64,000 nucleotides of DNA from Nonomuraea cypriaca. GTDB taxonomy: Bacteria; Actinomycetota; Actinomycetes; Streptosporangiales; Streptosporangiaceae. The stretch lies in NCBI RefSeq assembly GCF_015645445.1, contig NZ_JADOGI010000002.1, positions 1 to 64,000 of the forward strand. The letters run 5' to 3'. Below, one piece after another: positions 33,727 to 42,316 of this stretch. The notes beneath the pieces were generated by a model, which was not told the DNA's origin, did no database searches, and saw nothing but the letters and a program-made list of their open reading frames with translations. Made by a program: the position numbers and the translations under genes. The stretch's first letter is position 1; the number at the start of each line of letters is the position of its first letter.

Positions 33727-33760
33727 ACCGAACGGTGGTTGCGGTTGTCAACCGTTCGGT
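33727..33760. promoter_or_regulatory. Perfect 10-bp inverted repeat in the divergent promoter
   Basis: ACCGAACGGT (33727-33736) and ACCGTTCGGT (33751-33760) are perfect inverted copies 14 bp apart, between the membrane operon and the histidine kinase. The 24-bp centre spacing, about two helix turns, suits a dimer-of-dimers such as the response regulator at 35023. If the kinase began upstream of 33795 this site would be inside coding sequence, which argues for the GTG at 33795. Confidence 0.72.
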
Positions 33761-33794
33761 GGACACGGTGCGCGCCCGTGATACGACTGTTGAC

Positions 33795-35030
33795 GTGCGC
33801 AAGCGATCTCACGACGACGAGGAGCAGGCCGGCGAGCGCCACGGCCCCGAGGCGGGGGCCGGCTGGTTCGGCCTGTGGGACGGCATCTTCGCCGTCTCCT
33901 ACCTCGTCACGTCGGCCCTGCTGTTCATCTCCGACGACTCCCAGGTCCACCACGCCATCGCGATCGGCGTGCTGACGCTGATCGTGCCCTGGTACGCCGG
34001 CCTCGGGCGAAGCCTGATGACCACTCACACGTACGGGCCGAAGAACCTCGTCTTCGCGCTCGGGCTCGTGCTGCTGTTCTGCGTCACCACGACGTTCGGC
34101 TACATCGGCTTCTTCGCGATGTTCGCGGTGGCCCCGATGCTGATCATGAGCCTGCCGATGAAGCCGGCCGTCGTGCTGGTCGCCGTGGCCAACCTGTTTC
34201 CGGTGGCGATGGTGTGGGCCAGGAGCGAGGAGCCGGAGGTGAGCGTCTGGGGGCTGCTCCCCATCTCGCTGCTGAGCCTCGCGCTGTCGATCCTGCTCGG
34301 GTTGTGGATCAAGCGGGTGACCCGCCAGAGCCGGGAGCGCGGCCGGCTCATCGAGGAGTTGCGGCGCAGCCGGGAGCGAGTGGCCCGGCTCTCCCACGAG
34401 GCCGGCATCTCCGCCGAGCGCGAACGGCTGGCCAGAGAGATCCACGACACTCTTGCCCAGGGCCTGACCAGCATCATCAGCCTCGTCCAGGCGGCGGAGT
34501 CGAATGTGCGCGACGCGCCGGACCAGGCGTCCAGGCAGCTGTCGCGGGCCGGGCAGGTGGCCAGGGACTCCCTCGCCGAGGCTCGCGGCTTCGTCGCGGC
34601 CCTGACCCCGCCCACCCTGCGTGGCGGTTCGCTGGTGCAGGCCGTACGCGGTCAGACGGACAACCTGGCCGCCGAGACCGGCCTGGACGTGCGCACCTCG
34701 GTCGAGGGCGCGGAGAGACCGCTGCCGATGCCGATGAACGTCGTCCTGTTGCGTTCGGTGCAGGAGGCGATCGCCAACGTGCGCAAGCACGCCAGGCGGG
34801 CCCGCACGGTGGAGGTGACGATGACCTTCGAGGAAGACGGCGTCCGCCTGCTGATCCGTGACGACGGCGAGGGCTTCACGCCGGACGACGCCCAGAAAGG
34901 GTACGGTCTGCGTGGCATGCGGGCCCGGGTGGAGGAGATCGACGGGACGGTGACCGTCACCAGCCACCCCGGTGAGGGCACCGTCGTCGAAGTGGACGTA
35001 CCCATGGGGAGCATGGTCAAGAGTGGCTGA
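33795..35030 (+). CDS. Sensor histidine kinase, HisKA_3 type
   Basis: A 411-aa NarL/DesK-type kinase from GTG 33795. An acidic N-terminal tail leads to about five membrane segments (residues ~30-172), a short coiled coil (~178-205), the dimerisation/phosphoacceptor motif REIHDTLAQGLTSII with H217, and a HATPase_c domain (N-box EAIANVRKHARRA, G-boxes DDGEGF and GYGLRGMRARV). Signal sensing is probably within the membrane, since no periplasmic domain exists. It overlaps the response regulator by 8 bp. Confidence 0.88.
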   Translation: MRKRSHDDEEQAGERHGPEAGAGWFGLWDGIFAVSYLVTSALLFISDDSQVHHAIAIGVLTLIVPWYAGLGRSLMTTHTYGPKNLVFALGLVLLFCVTTTFGYIGFFAMFAVAPMLIMSLPMKPAVVLVAVANLFPVAMVWARSEEPEVSVWGLLPISLLSLALSILLGLWIKRVTRQSRERGRLIEELRRSRERVARLSHEAGISAERERLAREIHDTLAQGLTSIISLVQAAESNVRDAPDQASRQLSRAGQVARDSLAEARGFVAALTPPTLRGGSLVQAVRGQTDNLAAETGLDVRTSVEGAERPLPMPMNVVLLRSVQEAIANVRKHARRARTVEVTMTFEEDGVRLLIRDDGEGFTPDDAQKGYGLRGMRARVEEIDGTVTVTSHPGEGTVVEVDVPMGSMVKSG

Positions 35031-35655
35031 GGGAAGTCCGGTCAGGGTCCTGCTGGCCGACGATCACCCGGTGGTGCGGGAGGGCCTCATCGCCATGCTG
35101 GAGTCCGCGGACGGCATCACCGTCGTCGGCGAGGCCGGCTCCGGGGAGGAGGCGGTCGTCCAGGCGCAGGCGCTCCGGCCGGACATCATCCTGCTGGATC
35201 TGCGCATGGGCGGCATGGACGGCGTCACGGCCACCGAGCACATCCTGCGTCAGTCGCCCGGCAGCAGGGTCGTCATCGTCACCACCTACGAGGACGACAC
35301 CGACATCCTGCGTGCGGTGGAGGCGGGCGCTGCGGGCTACCTGCTGAAAGGCAGCTCACGCAGGGAACTCATCGACGCCGTCCGAAGCGCCGCCCGAGGG
35401 GAGACCGTGCTCACCCCCTCCCTCGCCGGCAAGCTCTTCCGCGCCCGCGGGGCCGGGCCATCACCCCTGTCCGACCGTGAGTGCGAGGTCCTCCGGCTGG
35501 TCGGTCAGGGCCTGACCAACGCGGAGATCGGCGGCGCGCTGTTCATCAGCGAGGCCACCGTCAAGACGTACCTGCTTCGGACCTTCAAGAAGCTCGGCGT
35601 CTCCGACCGCACGGCCGCCGTGATGGCCGCGCTGGATCGCGGCCTGCTGTCCTGA
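35023..35655 (+). CDS. NarL-family response regulator
   Basis: A 210-aa regulator from GTG 35023. Receiver: acidic pair ADD at 12-14, phosphoacceptor D59 (ILLDLRMGGMDG), T in VTTYED and K in YLLKGSS. C-terminal LuxR-type HTH: LSDRECEVLRLVGQGLTNAEIGGALFISEATVKTYLLRTFKKLGV. It pairs with the kinase at 33795; the divergent membrane operon and the inverted repeat at 33727 are the likely targets. The last codons and stop are duplicated downstream. Confidence 0.92.
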   Translation: MAEGSPVRVLLADDHPVVREGLIAMLESADGITVVGEAGSGEEAVVQAQALRPDIILLDLRMGGMDGVTATEHILRQSPGSRVVIVTTYEDDTDILRAVEAGAAGYLLKGSSRRELIDAVRSAARGETVLTPSLAGKLFRARGAGPSPLSDRECEVLRLVGQGLTNAEIGGALFISEATVKTYLLRTFKKLGVSDRTAAVMAALDRGLLS

Positions 35656-35704
35656 CCACCAGCGCAGAACCGACGGCCTGCTGTCCTGACCAGCGCAGGA
35701 CCGC
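35641..35704. repeat. 34-bp repeat spanning the response-regulator stop codon
   Basis: ggcctgctgtcctgaccacc, which holds the final codons and TGA (35653-35655) of the response regulator, recurs at 35675 with its TGA at 35687-35689, each copy followed by agcgcag-accg. A third partial copy (ggcctgtgtc) follows at 35705. Confidence 0.85.
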
Positions 35705-35712
35705 GGCCTGTG

Positions 35713-37059
35713 TCACGGCGGGCCGGCGTCGAGCGCGCGGAGGGTGGCGGCGGCGCCGTCGGCGTTGAGCCGCTCCAGGCCGTCCGTGACCAGCGCGCGG
35801 AAGACCCGGTTCTCCCGCAGGTCGGCGCCGAAGACCTCCTCGATGGCCAGCAGGCGGTTCACGGTCGCCGCGGCGGTGGCCGTCGCGTCTCCGCGCAGAC
35901 GGCCGGCCAGCGGGTCGTCCAGTTCGCGTGACGTGGTGACGTGCCGCATCCACCCGGCCACGACCAGCGCGATCCACCGGGGCTCGTGCCCGCCGGCCAG
36001 CCGGTCGCGGGCCGGGTCCAGCAGGCGCTGCGGCAGCTTCTGCGAGCCGTCCGCCGCGATCTGCGCGACGCGGTGCCGCAGGCCGGGGTTGGCGAACCTG
36101 GTCAGCAGCGACTCCTTGTACTCAGCGAGGTCGAACCCCTCCAGCCCGTCCAAGGTGGGCGAGAGGTCGTCGTCCATCAGCCGGCGGAGGAACCCGGCGA
36201 ACGCGGCGTCGCCCATGGCCTCGGACACGTGCGCCGCCCCCGACAGGTAGGCGATGGCCGAATGGCCGCCGTTGAGCAGGCGCAGCTTCATGCGCTCGTA
36301 CGGCCGTACGTCACCCACCAGGAGCGCGCCCGCCCTGTCCCAGGCCGGCCGCTCCCCGGCGAAGGAGTCCTCGATCACCCACTGCGCGAACGGCTCGGTG
36401 ACGACCGCGCCCAGGTCGATCACGCCGAGCCTGGCGGCCATGTCGTCCAGGTCGGCCCGCGTGGTCGCGGGGACGATCCGGTCCACCATGGTCGCGGGGA
36501 AGCGGACGTTCTGCCCGACCCATTCGAGCAGCGCCGGCTCGCACAGCTCCGCCACGAGCCCGGCGAGAGTCGCGCCGTTGTCAGGGAGGTTGTCGCAGGA
36601 GATGACGGTGAGCGGGCCCGCGTCCGCGGCGGCACGGGCGCGCAGCCCGGAGACGAGCCTCCCGATCGCGGTGGGCGGCGGGTCGCGGCGGTATCCCTTC
36701 TCCGTGATGGTCAGCGTGACGACCGCCGTCTCCGGTGCGGCCAGCCGTGCGGCTAGGTCGTCACCGGGGGCCAGCACGTCGCGCACGGATCCGACCACAC
36801 GGACCTCGTCGCCGGCGCGCACGCCGTACAGGCAGTCCTGGGGGCGGAGCCGGTCGGCCACGTCGGTGCTGCGCTGGCTGGCGCCGCAGATGCCCCAGCG
36901 GTCGTCGCCGGTCGCGGCCATGGCGCGCTCGGTGTAGACGGCCTGGTGTGCCCGGTGGAAGGCGCCGATGCCCAGGTGCACGACGCCGGTGACGCGCGGC
37001 TCCGCGAGCGGGCGCGCGGCGGGCGCGATCCTGGACAGGGTGGCGCGGCTGAGCCTCAC
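35713..37059 (-). CDS. Mannitol dehydrogenase-family polyol/sugar-acid oxidoreductase
   Basis: A 448-aa long-chain dehydrogenase. N-terminal Rossmann: [20 protein letters not shown]. The catalytic signature is K-x4-N-x2-H ([16 protein letters not shown]), with the C-terminal helical domain after it. Family members oxidise mannitol or reduce fructuronate to mannonate (UxuB). Next to a ManD-type mannonate dehydratase, a fructuronate reductase/mannonate oxidoreductase is the best guess. GTG 37059 overlaps the ManD stop as GTGA. Last gene of the minus arm of the LacI regulon. Confidence 0.86.
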   Translation of the reverse strand: MRLSRATLSRIAPAARPLAEPRVTGVVHLGIGAFHRAHQAVYTERAMAATGDDRWGICGASQRSTDVADRLRPQDCLYGVRAGDEVRVVGSVRDVLAPGDDLAARLAAPETAVVTLTITEKGYRRDPPPTAIGRLVSGLRARAAADAGPLTVISCDNLPDNGATLAGLVAELCEPALLEWVGQNVRFPATMVDRIVPATTRADLDDMAARLGVIDLGAVVTEPFAQWVIEDSFAGERPAWDRAGALLVGDVRPYERMKLRLLNGGHSAIAYLSGAAHVSEAMGDAAFAGFLRRLMDDDLSPTLDGLEGFDLAEYKESLLTRFANPGLRHRVAQIAADGSQKLPQRLLDPARDRLAGGHEPRWIALVVAGWMRHVTTSRELDDPLAGRLRGDATATAAATVNRLLAIEEVFGADLRENRVFRALVTDGLERLNADGAAATLRALDAGPP

Positions 37060-38264
37060 CAATGGTGCATGCTCCCGTCCGTCAGCCGGTTGACCGGCAG
37101 GTAGGCCGGTTCGTACGGGTAGCGCGCGGCGAGCTTCTCGTCGATGTCCACGCCGAGGCCGGGCTCCTCGCTCGGATGGAGGTAACCGTCGGCGAAGCGG
37201 TAACCGTGCGGGAACACCTCGTCGGTGGCCTCGGTGTGCCGCATGTACTCCTGGATGCCGAAGTTGGGGACGGCGATGTCCAGGTGGAGGGCGGCCGACA
37301 TGCAGACGGGGGAGAGGTCGGTGGCGCCGTGGGAGCCGGTGCGCACGTGGTGGAGCGCGGCGAGGTCGAAGATCCGCCGCAGGTGGGTGATCCCGCCCGC
37401 GTGGACGACCGTGGCCCGGATGTAGTCGATGAGCTGCTCGCGGATCAGCTGCTCGCAGTCCCAGATCGAGTTGAACACCTCGCCGACCGCGATCGGCGCC
37501 GTGGTGTGCTGCCTGATCAGGCGGAACCCGTCCTGGAGCTCGGCCGGCACCGGGTCCTCCAGCCAGAACGGCGCGTACTCCTGCAGCCGGGAGCCGAGCC
37601 CGCCGGCCTCGATCGGGGTGAGCCGGTGGTGGATGTCGTGCAGGACGTGCAGGTCGTAGCCGAAGCGGTCGCGTACGGCGGCGAACAGCTCGGGCACCAC
37701 GCGCAGGTAGCGCTCGGTCGACCAGGTGGCCTCGCTCGGCAGCGTCGCGTCGGCGGGCTCGTAGAACATCTTGTCCTTGCTGACGCCGTAGGTCGCGTCG
37801 AGACCGGGGACGCCGCACTGCACGCGGACCGCGCGGTAGCCGAGGTCGACGTACTTCGCGACCTCGTCGAGGACCTCGGGGATCGTCTCGCCGTTGGCGT
37901 GGCCGTACACCGTGACGCCCTCGCGGGAGCGCCCGCCGAGCAGCTGGTAGACGGGCAGCCCGGCGACCTTGCCCTTGATGTCCCACAGGGCAGTGTCGAC
38001 GGCGGCGATCGCGGTCATCGTGACCGGGCCGCGCCGCCAGTACGCGCCCCGGTAGAGGTACTGCCAGGTGTCCTCGATGCGCGCGGGATCGCGGCCGATG
38101 AGCAGCGGGCACACGTGGTCGCGCAGGTAGGACGCGACGGCGAGCTCCCTGCCGTTGAGCGTCGCGTCGCCGATGCCGGTGACACCGTCCGAGGTCGTGA
38201 TCTTCAGGGTGACGAAGTTCCGCCCCGGACTGGTGACGATGACCTTGGCGTCGGTGATTCTCAA
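37056..38264 (-). CDS. Enolase-superfamily D-mannonate dehydratase (ManD/RspA family)
   Basis: A 402-aa TIM-barrel enzyme, the length of characterised ManD. N-terminal capping: [21 protein letters not shown]. Catalytic segments: [20 protein letters not shown], the metal-ligand EDPVP and [21 protein letters not shown], and [11 protein letters not shown], the C-terminal motif common to the ManD group. It dehydrates mannonate or gluconate to 2-keto-3-deoxygluconate; high- and low-activity members cannot be told apart from this view. TTG 38264 is the start: CTGGAGG lies seven bases upstream and the codon overlaps the NagB stop as TTGA. Confidence 0.87.
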   Translation of the reverse strand: MRITDAKVIVTSPGRNFVTLKITTSDGVTGIGDATLNGRELAVASYLRDHVCPLLIGRDPARIEDTWQYLYRGAYWRRGPVTMTAIAAVDTALWDIKGKVAGLPVYQLLGGRSREGVTVYGHANGETIPEVLDEVAKYVDLGYRAVRVQCGVPGLDATYGVSKDKMFYEPADATLPSEATWSTERYLRVVPELFAAVRDRFGYDLHVLHDIHHRLTPIEAGGLGSRLQEYAPFWLEDPVPAELQDGFRLIRQHTTAPIAVGEVFNSIWDCEQLIREQLIDYIRATVVHAGGITHLRRIFDLAALHHVRTGSHGATDLSPVCMSAALHLDIAVPNFGIQEYMRHTEATDEVFPHGYRFADGYLHPSEEPGLGVDIDEKLAARYPYEPAYLPVNRLTDGSMHHW

Positions 38265-39034
38265 GGGTGGGCCTCCAGGTCGGCGAAGAGCGTGCAGTCC
38301 GGGTGAGTACGCAGGACGGAGGCGGGGCAGCTCTCGGCGACCGGCCCGTCGAGCGCGGCGGCGAGCGCGGCCCTCTTGTTCACGCCCGGTACGGTGGCGA
38401 CCAGCGTACGCCCGGCCATCAGCGTGGGAACGGTCAGGGTGATCGCCCGCTCTGGCACGTCCGCGAGCGTGGCGAAGCACCCGTCGCTGACCTGTTGCCG
38501 CCGGCAGGCGTCGTCGAGCTCGACGACCTTGACCGCGAGGGGATCGGCGAAGTCCGCCACCGGAGGATCGTTGAACGCCAGGTGGCCGTTGTCGCCGATG
38601 CCCAGGCAGACCAGGTCGATCGGGCCGCGGCCGAGCAGCCCGGCGTAGCGCGCGCTCTCCGCCTCCGGGTCGTCGCCCGGGTCGATCACGTGGACCGCGC
38701 CCGGCCGTACGGCGTTCCAGAGCTCGTGGTGGAGGAAGCGGCCGAACCGCTGGGGCGCGTCCGCGGGCAGGCCGATGTACTCGTCCATGTGGAAGACGAC
38801 GACCTTCGACCAGTCGATCCCCTCGGCCGCGCGCAGGCCGGCCAGCGTCTCCCGCTGCGAGGGCGCGGCCGCGAAGACCACCCTCGCCTCGTCGCGGGTG
38901 GCGAGCGCCGTCCGCAACGCCGCGGCGGCGGCCCGCGCCGCCGCGGCGCCGGACTCCGCCCTGTCGCTGTATATCCGGACATCGAGACGTCCGGCGACCC
39001 GCCTGATCACGGGATCGGTGTTCGTGGCCGTCAC
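38261..39034 (-). CDS. nagB: Glucosamine-6-phosphate deaminase
   Basis: A 257-aa NagB-family isomerase/deaminase converting glucosamine-6-phosphate to fructose-6-phosphate and ammonia. It shows the catalytic HMDEYIGLP segment, [18 protein letters not shown] with the ring-opening histidine, and [15 protein letters not shown] 39034 follows AGGGAG and overlaps the AGE stop as GTGA. With NagA at 43563 under the same LacI operator it gives a full GlcNAc-6-P to Fru-6-P route. A related 6-phospho-amino-sugar specificity cannot be excluded. Confidence 0.88.
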   Translation of the reverse strand: MTATNTDPVIRRVAGRLDVRIYSDRAESGAAAARAAAAALRTALATRDEARVVFAAAPSQRETLAGLRAAEGIDWSKVVVFHMDEYIGLPADAPQRFGRFLHHELWNAVRPGAVHVIDPGDDPEAESARYAGLLGRGPIDLVCLGIGDNGHLAFNDPPVADFADPLAVKVVELDDACRRQQVSDGCFATLADVPERAITLTVPTLMAGRTLVATVPGVNKRAALAAALDGPVAESCPASVLRTHPDCTLFADLEAHP

Positions 39035-40287
39035 GGCTGGTCTCCCTGAGCGCGGAGCTCGATGATCTGCATGAGGTTCCTGGAGATGTGGTACGGATCC
39101 TTGACCGGCAGGGCGACGACCTCGTCGAGCGGAGCCCCGGCCCGGTCCCTGATCTGGACCCACTCCTCGCCGTCCGCTCCGCCGGGGAACGTGCCGAGCG
39201 TGTAGTCCCAGATCCGGTCGAACCAGCGGGCCGCTTCCCGATCGCCGTAGCGCTCGGCCGCCAGCAGGGTGGTGTAGGCGGCCTCCGTGTGCACCCACCA
39301 CAGCTTGGTCGACCAGGTCCGCCTGACCAGGTCTTCGTACGGCCCGCCGGATGGCCGGCCGGAGACGCCGACGTAGCGGAACAGGCCGCCGTGCTCGTCG
39401 TCCCAGCCGGATTCGCACAGCGCGGAGACGCCCGCGACCAGGTCACCGTGGTCGCCGGTCTCGCCGAGCAGGTCGCCCGCCTCCAGCGCCATCCAGATCC
39501 CCTCCAGCGCGTGACCGGGGGTGCGGTGCCTGGCCAGGATCGTGTCCCGCATGCCGGGATCGGCCACGAACGTCTCGGTGAACAGGCCGCTCTCCTCCCG
39601 GTGCGCGACCATCGCGCGGCGCGCGGCGCGCAACTCGTCCGCGTAGGGCAGGGCGTCTCTTGGATCTCGCGCGGACACCGCCTGGTGCGCGCGTGCCTGG
39701 TCGAGCCGGGCGTTGAGGACGATCATGCGGGCGCCGAACCCCGAGCAGCCGGGCGGCAGCGGGTACGGCGGCGTCGGCGGATCACCCGCCTCCACGTCGT
39801 CCGCGATCCGCTGGACGATCACATCGATCAAGGGGAGGTGGCCGGGCGAGCCGGTGTACCGGGTGAGCTCGGCGAGCCCCATGGCCACGAAGGCGTCGGC
39901 GAAGATGCTGCGCTCCGCGGGCAGCGGCCCGCCCTTCGCGTCGAGCGCGGTCCCGCCCCGCTCGTCCAGGACGTAGGCGCACCGGCCGTCAGGTCCGATG
40001 GCGTGGTCGAGCAGGAAGGCCGCGCCGCGTTCGGCGTGCCGTACGAGCGTGCCCGAGTCGAAACGCAGCAGGCCGCGGTCGGCGAGCCGGGCGGCGCGGG
40101 CGAGCAGCCAGACGAAACGCCCCTGCGACCAGGTGAACTTGTTCGTGGACAGCCGGCGCCTGCCGCGGTTGTCGAAGCAGGTGTGGAACCCGCCGTGCTC
40201 GGTGTCGATCCCGTTCTCCAGCCAGAACGGAAGGATGACGTCTTCGAGTTGCCTGCGGGCGATCTGCTCGGGTCGCTCGGAACCCAT
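39031..40287 (-). CDS. N-acylglucosamine 2-epimerase (AGE) family protein
   Basis: A 418-aa (alpha/alpha)6-barrel protein of the AGE/mannose-isomerase family. Recognisable are the N-terminal [54 protein letters not shown] with a catalytic histidine, and [23 protein letters not shown]. It would epimerise N-acetylglucosamine/N-acetylmannosamine or isomerise mannose/glucose. In an operon with NagB and NagA the first is favoured. First gene of the minus arm; its ATG lies 22 bases from the LacI operator. Confidence 0.86.
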   Translation of the reverse strand: MGSERPEQIARRQLEDVILPFWLENGIDTEHGGFHTCFDNRGRRRLSTNKFTWSQGRFVWLLARAARLADRGLLRFDSGTLVRHAERGAAFLLDHAIGPDGRCAYVLDERGGTALDAKGGPLPAERSIFADAFVAMGLAELTRYTGSPGHLPLIDVIVQRIADDVEAGDPPTPPYPLPPGCSGFGARMIVLNARLDQARAHQAVSARDPRDALPYADELRAARRAMVAHREESGLFTETFVADPGMRDTILARHRTPGHALEGIWMALEAGDLLGETGDHGDLVAGVSALCESGWDDEHGGLFRYVGVSGRPSGGPYEDLVRRTWSTKLWWVHTEAAYTTLLAAERYGDREAARWFDRIWDYTLGTFPGGADGEEWVQIRDRAGAPLDEVVALPVKDPYHISRNLMQIIELRAQGDQP

Positions 40288-40309
40288 ACCGTCCTTTCCA
40301 TGCCGGACA

Positions 40310-40324
40310 ATGAAAGCGATTGCA
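40310..40324 (-). promoter_or_regulatory. LacI operator, AGE operon side
   Basis: On the minus strand TGCAATCGCTTTCAT, identical over 15 bp to the site at 41403-41417 at the other end of the regulator gene. It lies just after a promoter-like pair on the minus strand (TTGACC near 40356, CAGAAT 18 bp on), so a bound repressor would block initiation of the AGE-NagB-ManD operon. Confidence 0.85.
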
Positions 40325-40384
40325 TGGATTCTGTCTTCGCTAGAGTACTCCGGTCAAACCGAGCACAATGCCGAGGAGCGCGGT

Positions 40385-41374
40385 GTGAGCAAGCCGACGA
40401 TCTACTCCATCGCCCAGCGGTGCGGGGTCTCCGCCGCGACCGTGTCGCGGGCCTTCAACCGCCCGGAGCTGGTCAGCGCGCCGGTCAGGGAGCAGATCAT
40501 GGCCGCCGCCCGCGAGCTCGGCTACCAGCCGAGCTCGGCCGCGCGCGGCCTGGTCACGGGCAGGGCCGAGATGATCGGGCTGATCGTCCCCGACATCACC
40601 AACCCGTTCTTCCCGCTGCTCGTGCGGGCGATCCAGCGTGCGGCCGAGCGGATGGGCAGCTCGGTCATGCTGGTCGACGCGGAGGAGAGCGCGGCGGCGG
40701 AGGTGGCGCACGTCGCCCGGCTCCGCAGCAGGGTGGACGGGGTGATCGTGGCCTCGCCCCGCTCGTCGTCGGCGGCGCTGCGCGAGGCCGCGAGAGGGCT
40801 TCCCTGCGTCCTGCTCAACCGCCCGCTGCGCGACCTCTCCTCGGTGATCTGCGACAACACCAGCGCGCTCTTCGACGCGGGCGAGCATCTCCACAAGCAC
40901 GGTCACCGCTCGTTCGCGCTGCTCGCCGGGCCGAGTGCGTCGTGGGCCGCGGCCCGGCGCTCGCAGGCGATCCGCAGGTGGGCGCGGGGGCGCGAGGTCG
41001 AGCTCACGGAGCTCGGGCCGTTCCGCGCGACGTTCAAGGGCGGCAGGCAGGCCGGCGCCGCGCTGCTCGGGACCACCGCCACCGCCGCGTTCGCCTTCGA
41101 CGACCTCACCGCGTGCGGGGTGCTCGCGGAACTGGCCGGGCGCGGCGTCGCCGTGCCAGGCGAACGCAGCGTCGTGGGTTGCGACGACGTGCTTCTCGCA
41201 CGGACCGTGACGCCCCACCTGACCACGGTGACCGCGCCGATGGACGACCTCGGCGCCACCGCTGTACGGGTCCTGACCAGGCAGATCGAGACGCCGGGCG
41301 GCGATCGTGAGCACGTCGGGCTGCCCGGCGTCTTCGTCGCGCGCGACTCCACGGGACCGCGGTCCGCCTCTTGA
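40385..41374 (+). CDS. LacI-family repressor
   Basis: A 329-aa regulator from GTG 40385 (GAGGAG upstream). N-terminal LacI HTH with hinge: TIYSIAQRCGVSAATVSRAFNRPELVSAPVREQIMAAARELGYQPSSAARGLVTG. The periplasmic-binding-like domain follows (MIGLIVPDITNPFFPLLVRAIQRAAERMG, VDGVIVASPR, FAFDDLTACGVLAEL). It is the evident regulator of both arms: the same 15-bp operator lies before the AGE operon and before the SIS operon. The inducer is probably an amino-sugar or its phosphate. Confidence 0.9.
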   Translation: MSKPTIYSIAQRCGVSAATVSRAFNRPELVSAPVREQIMAAARELGYQPSSAARGLVTGRAEMIGLIVPDITNPFFPLLVRAIQRAAERMGSSVMLVDAEESAAAEVAHVARLRSRVDGVIVASPRSSSAALREAARGLPCVLLNRPLRDLSSVICDNTSALFDAGEHLHKHGHRSFALLAGPSASWAAARRSQAIRRWARGREVELTELGPFRATFKGGRQAGAALLGTTATAAFAFDDLTACGVLAELAGRGVAVPGERSVVGCDDVLLARTVTPHLTTVTAPMDDLGATAVRVLTRQIETPGGDREHVGLPGVFVARDSTGPRSAS

Positions 41375-41417
41375 CCGAGATGGGGTCATCGTCTTAAATG
41401 CCTGCAATCGCTTTCAT
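41371..41417 (+). promoter_or_regulatory. Promoter and LacI operator, SIS-NagA-SSS operon
   Basis: TTGACC (41371-41376) and TTAAAT (41394-41399) are 17 bp apart, one of the best promoters in the window; the -35 overlaps the lacI stop codon. The operator TGCAATCGCTTTCAT (41403-41417) covers the expected transcription start. The 15 bases are identical, in inverted orientation, to those at 40310-40324. Confidence 0.88.
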
Positions 41418-41437
41418 CGGTCACGAGGAGTCCGCAG

Positions 41438-42217
41438 GTGCAAAACGGACGGCACGCATCGCTCATGCGTACGTACGCCGAGCAAGTCGTGAGCCTGATC
41501 GGCCGGATCGAGACCGAGGAGACCGACGCCATCGGGGCGGCGGCGACGCTCATCGCCGACCACCTCACCCGGCACGGGGCGGACCGGCTGATCTACGTGT
41601 ACGGCCCTGGAGGGCACTCCAACCTCGCCGCGCAGGAGGTGTTCTTCCGCGCCGGCGGCCTCGTCAACGTCAGCGCGATCCTCGACGAGGGCACGCTGCT
41701 GTCCGGCGGCGCGCTGCGCTCGATGGCGATCGAACGCACCCCCGGTTACGGCCGTGTCGTCATCGAGGACAACAGGCTCGGCGCGGGGGACCTGCTCATC
41801 CTGGTCAACGCGTACGGCATCAACGCCGCACTCATCGACGCCGCGCTGACCGCCCGCGAGCACGGCGTCACCGTCATCGGCGTCTCCTCCAGGGAACACG
41901 CCGACCGGACCGCGCCCGGCCACCCCGCCAGGCACCCCACCAAGCGGAACCTGCACGACCTCGCCGACCTGCACATCGACACGAAGGTGCCGATCGGCGA
42001 CGCCGTACTCGAGATCGAGGGGGTGCCCGAGCGGGTCGGCGCGATCTCGACGTTCGCCAACGCGTACACGCTCAACTGCGTCATGGCGGCGGCGATCGCC
42101 GAGCTGGCCGGGCGCGGCACGGTTCCCGAGATCTGGCGCAGCGGGAACGCGCCGGGCGGCGACGAGCGCAACGCGCTCTTCCTCGACCGCTTCCGCGGGC
42201 GGATCCGATGGCTGTGA
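41438..42217 (+). CDS. SIS-domain sugar isomerase/binding protein
   Basis: A 259-aa protein from GTG 41438 (GAGGAG seven bases upstream; ATG 41465 possible). The SIS fold is seen in LIYVYGPGGHSNLAAQEVFFRAGGLVNVSAI, LLILVNAYGINAALIDAALTAREHGVTVIGVSS and the final alpha-helix. It is like stand-alone SIS proteins in amino-sugar operons that bind or isomerise phosphosugars. There is no HTH, so it is not an RpiR regulator. Its final codons and stop seed the 24-bp repeat downstream. Confidence 0.8.
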   Translation: MQNGRHASLMRTYAEQVVSLIGRIETEETDAIGAAATLIADHLTRHGADRLIYVYGPGGHSNLAAQEVFFRAGGLVNVSAILDEGTLLSGGALRSMAIERTPGYGRVVIEDNRLGAGDLLILVNAYGINAALIDAALTAREHGVTVIGVSSREHADRTAPGHPARHPTKRNLHDLADLHIDTKVPIGDAVLEIEGVPERVGAISTFANAYTLNCVMAAAIAELAGRGTVPEIWRSGNAPGGDERNALFLDRFRGRIRWL

Positions 42218-42316
42218 CCGGCGCGGGTCCGAGGGCGCTGACCCGGGCGGATTCGACGGCTGTGGCCGGGGCGGATCCGAGGGCCGTGACCAGGGAAGAT
42301 CCGAGGGCTGTGGCCA
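42197..42316. repeat. 24-bp tandem repeat from the SIS gene 3' end
   Basis: Five copies with exact 24-bp period begin at 42197, 42221, 42245, 42269 and 42293 (model gggcggatccgatggctgtgacc). The first is the real end of the SIS gene with its TGA at 42215; TGA recurs at 42239 and 42287 and is mutated to TGG in other copies. In the next reading frame the repeat encodes the N-terminus of the ceramidase-like protein. Confidence 0.92.

Noticed and set aside
33108-34967. A long minus-strand frame joining the small membrane protein to the antisense of the kinase
   Set aside because: Only the part from ATG 33653 has coding character; the upstream part is the shadow of the kinase.
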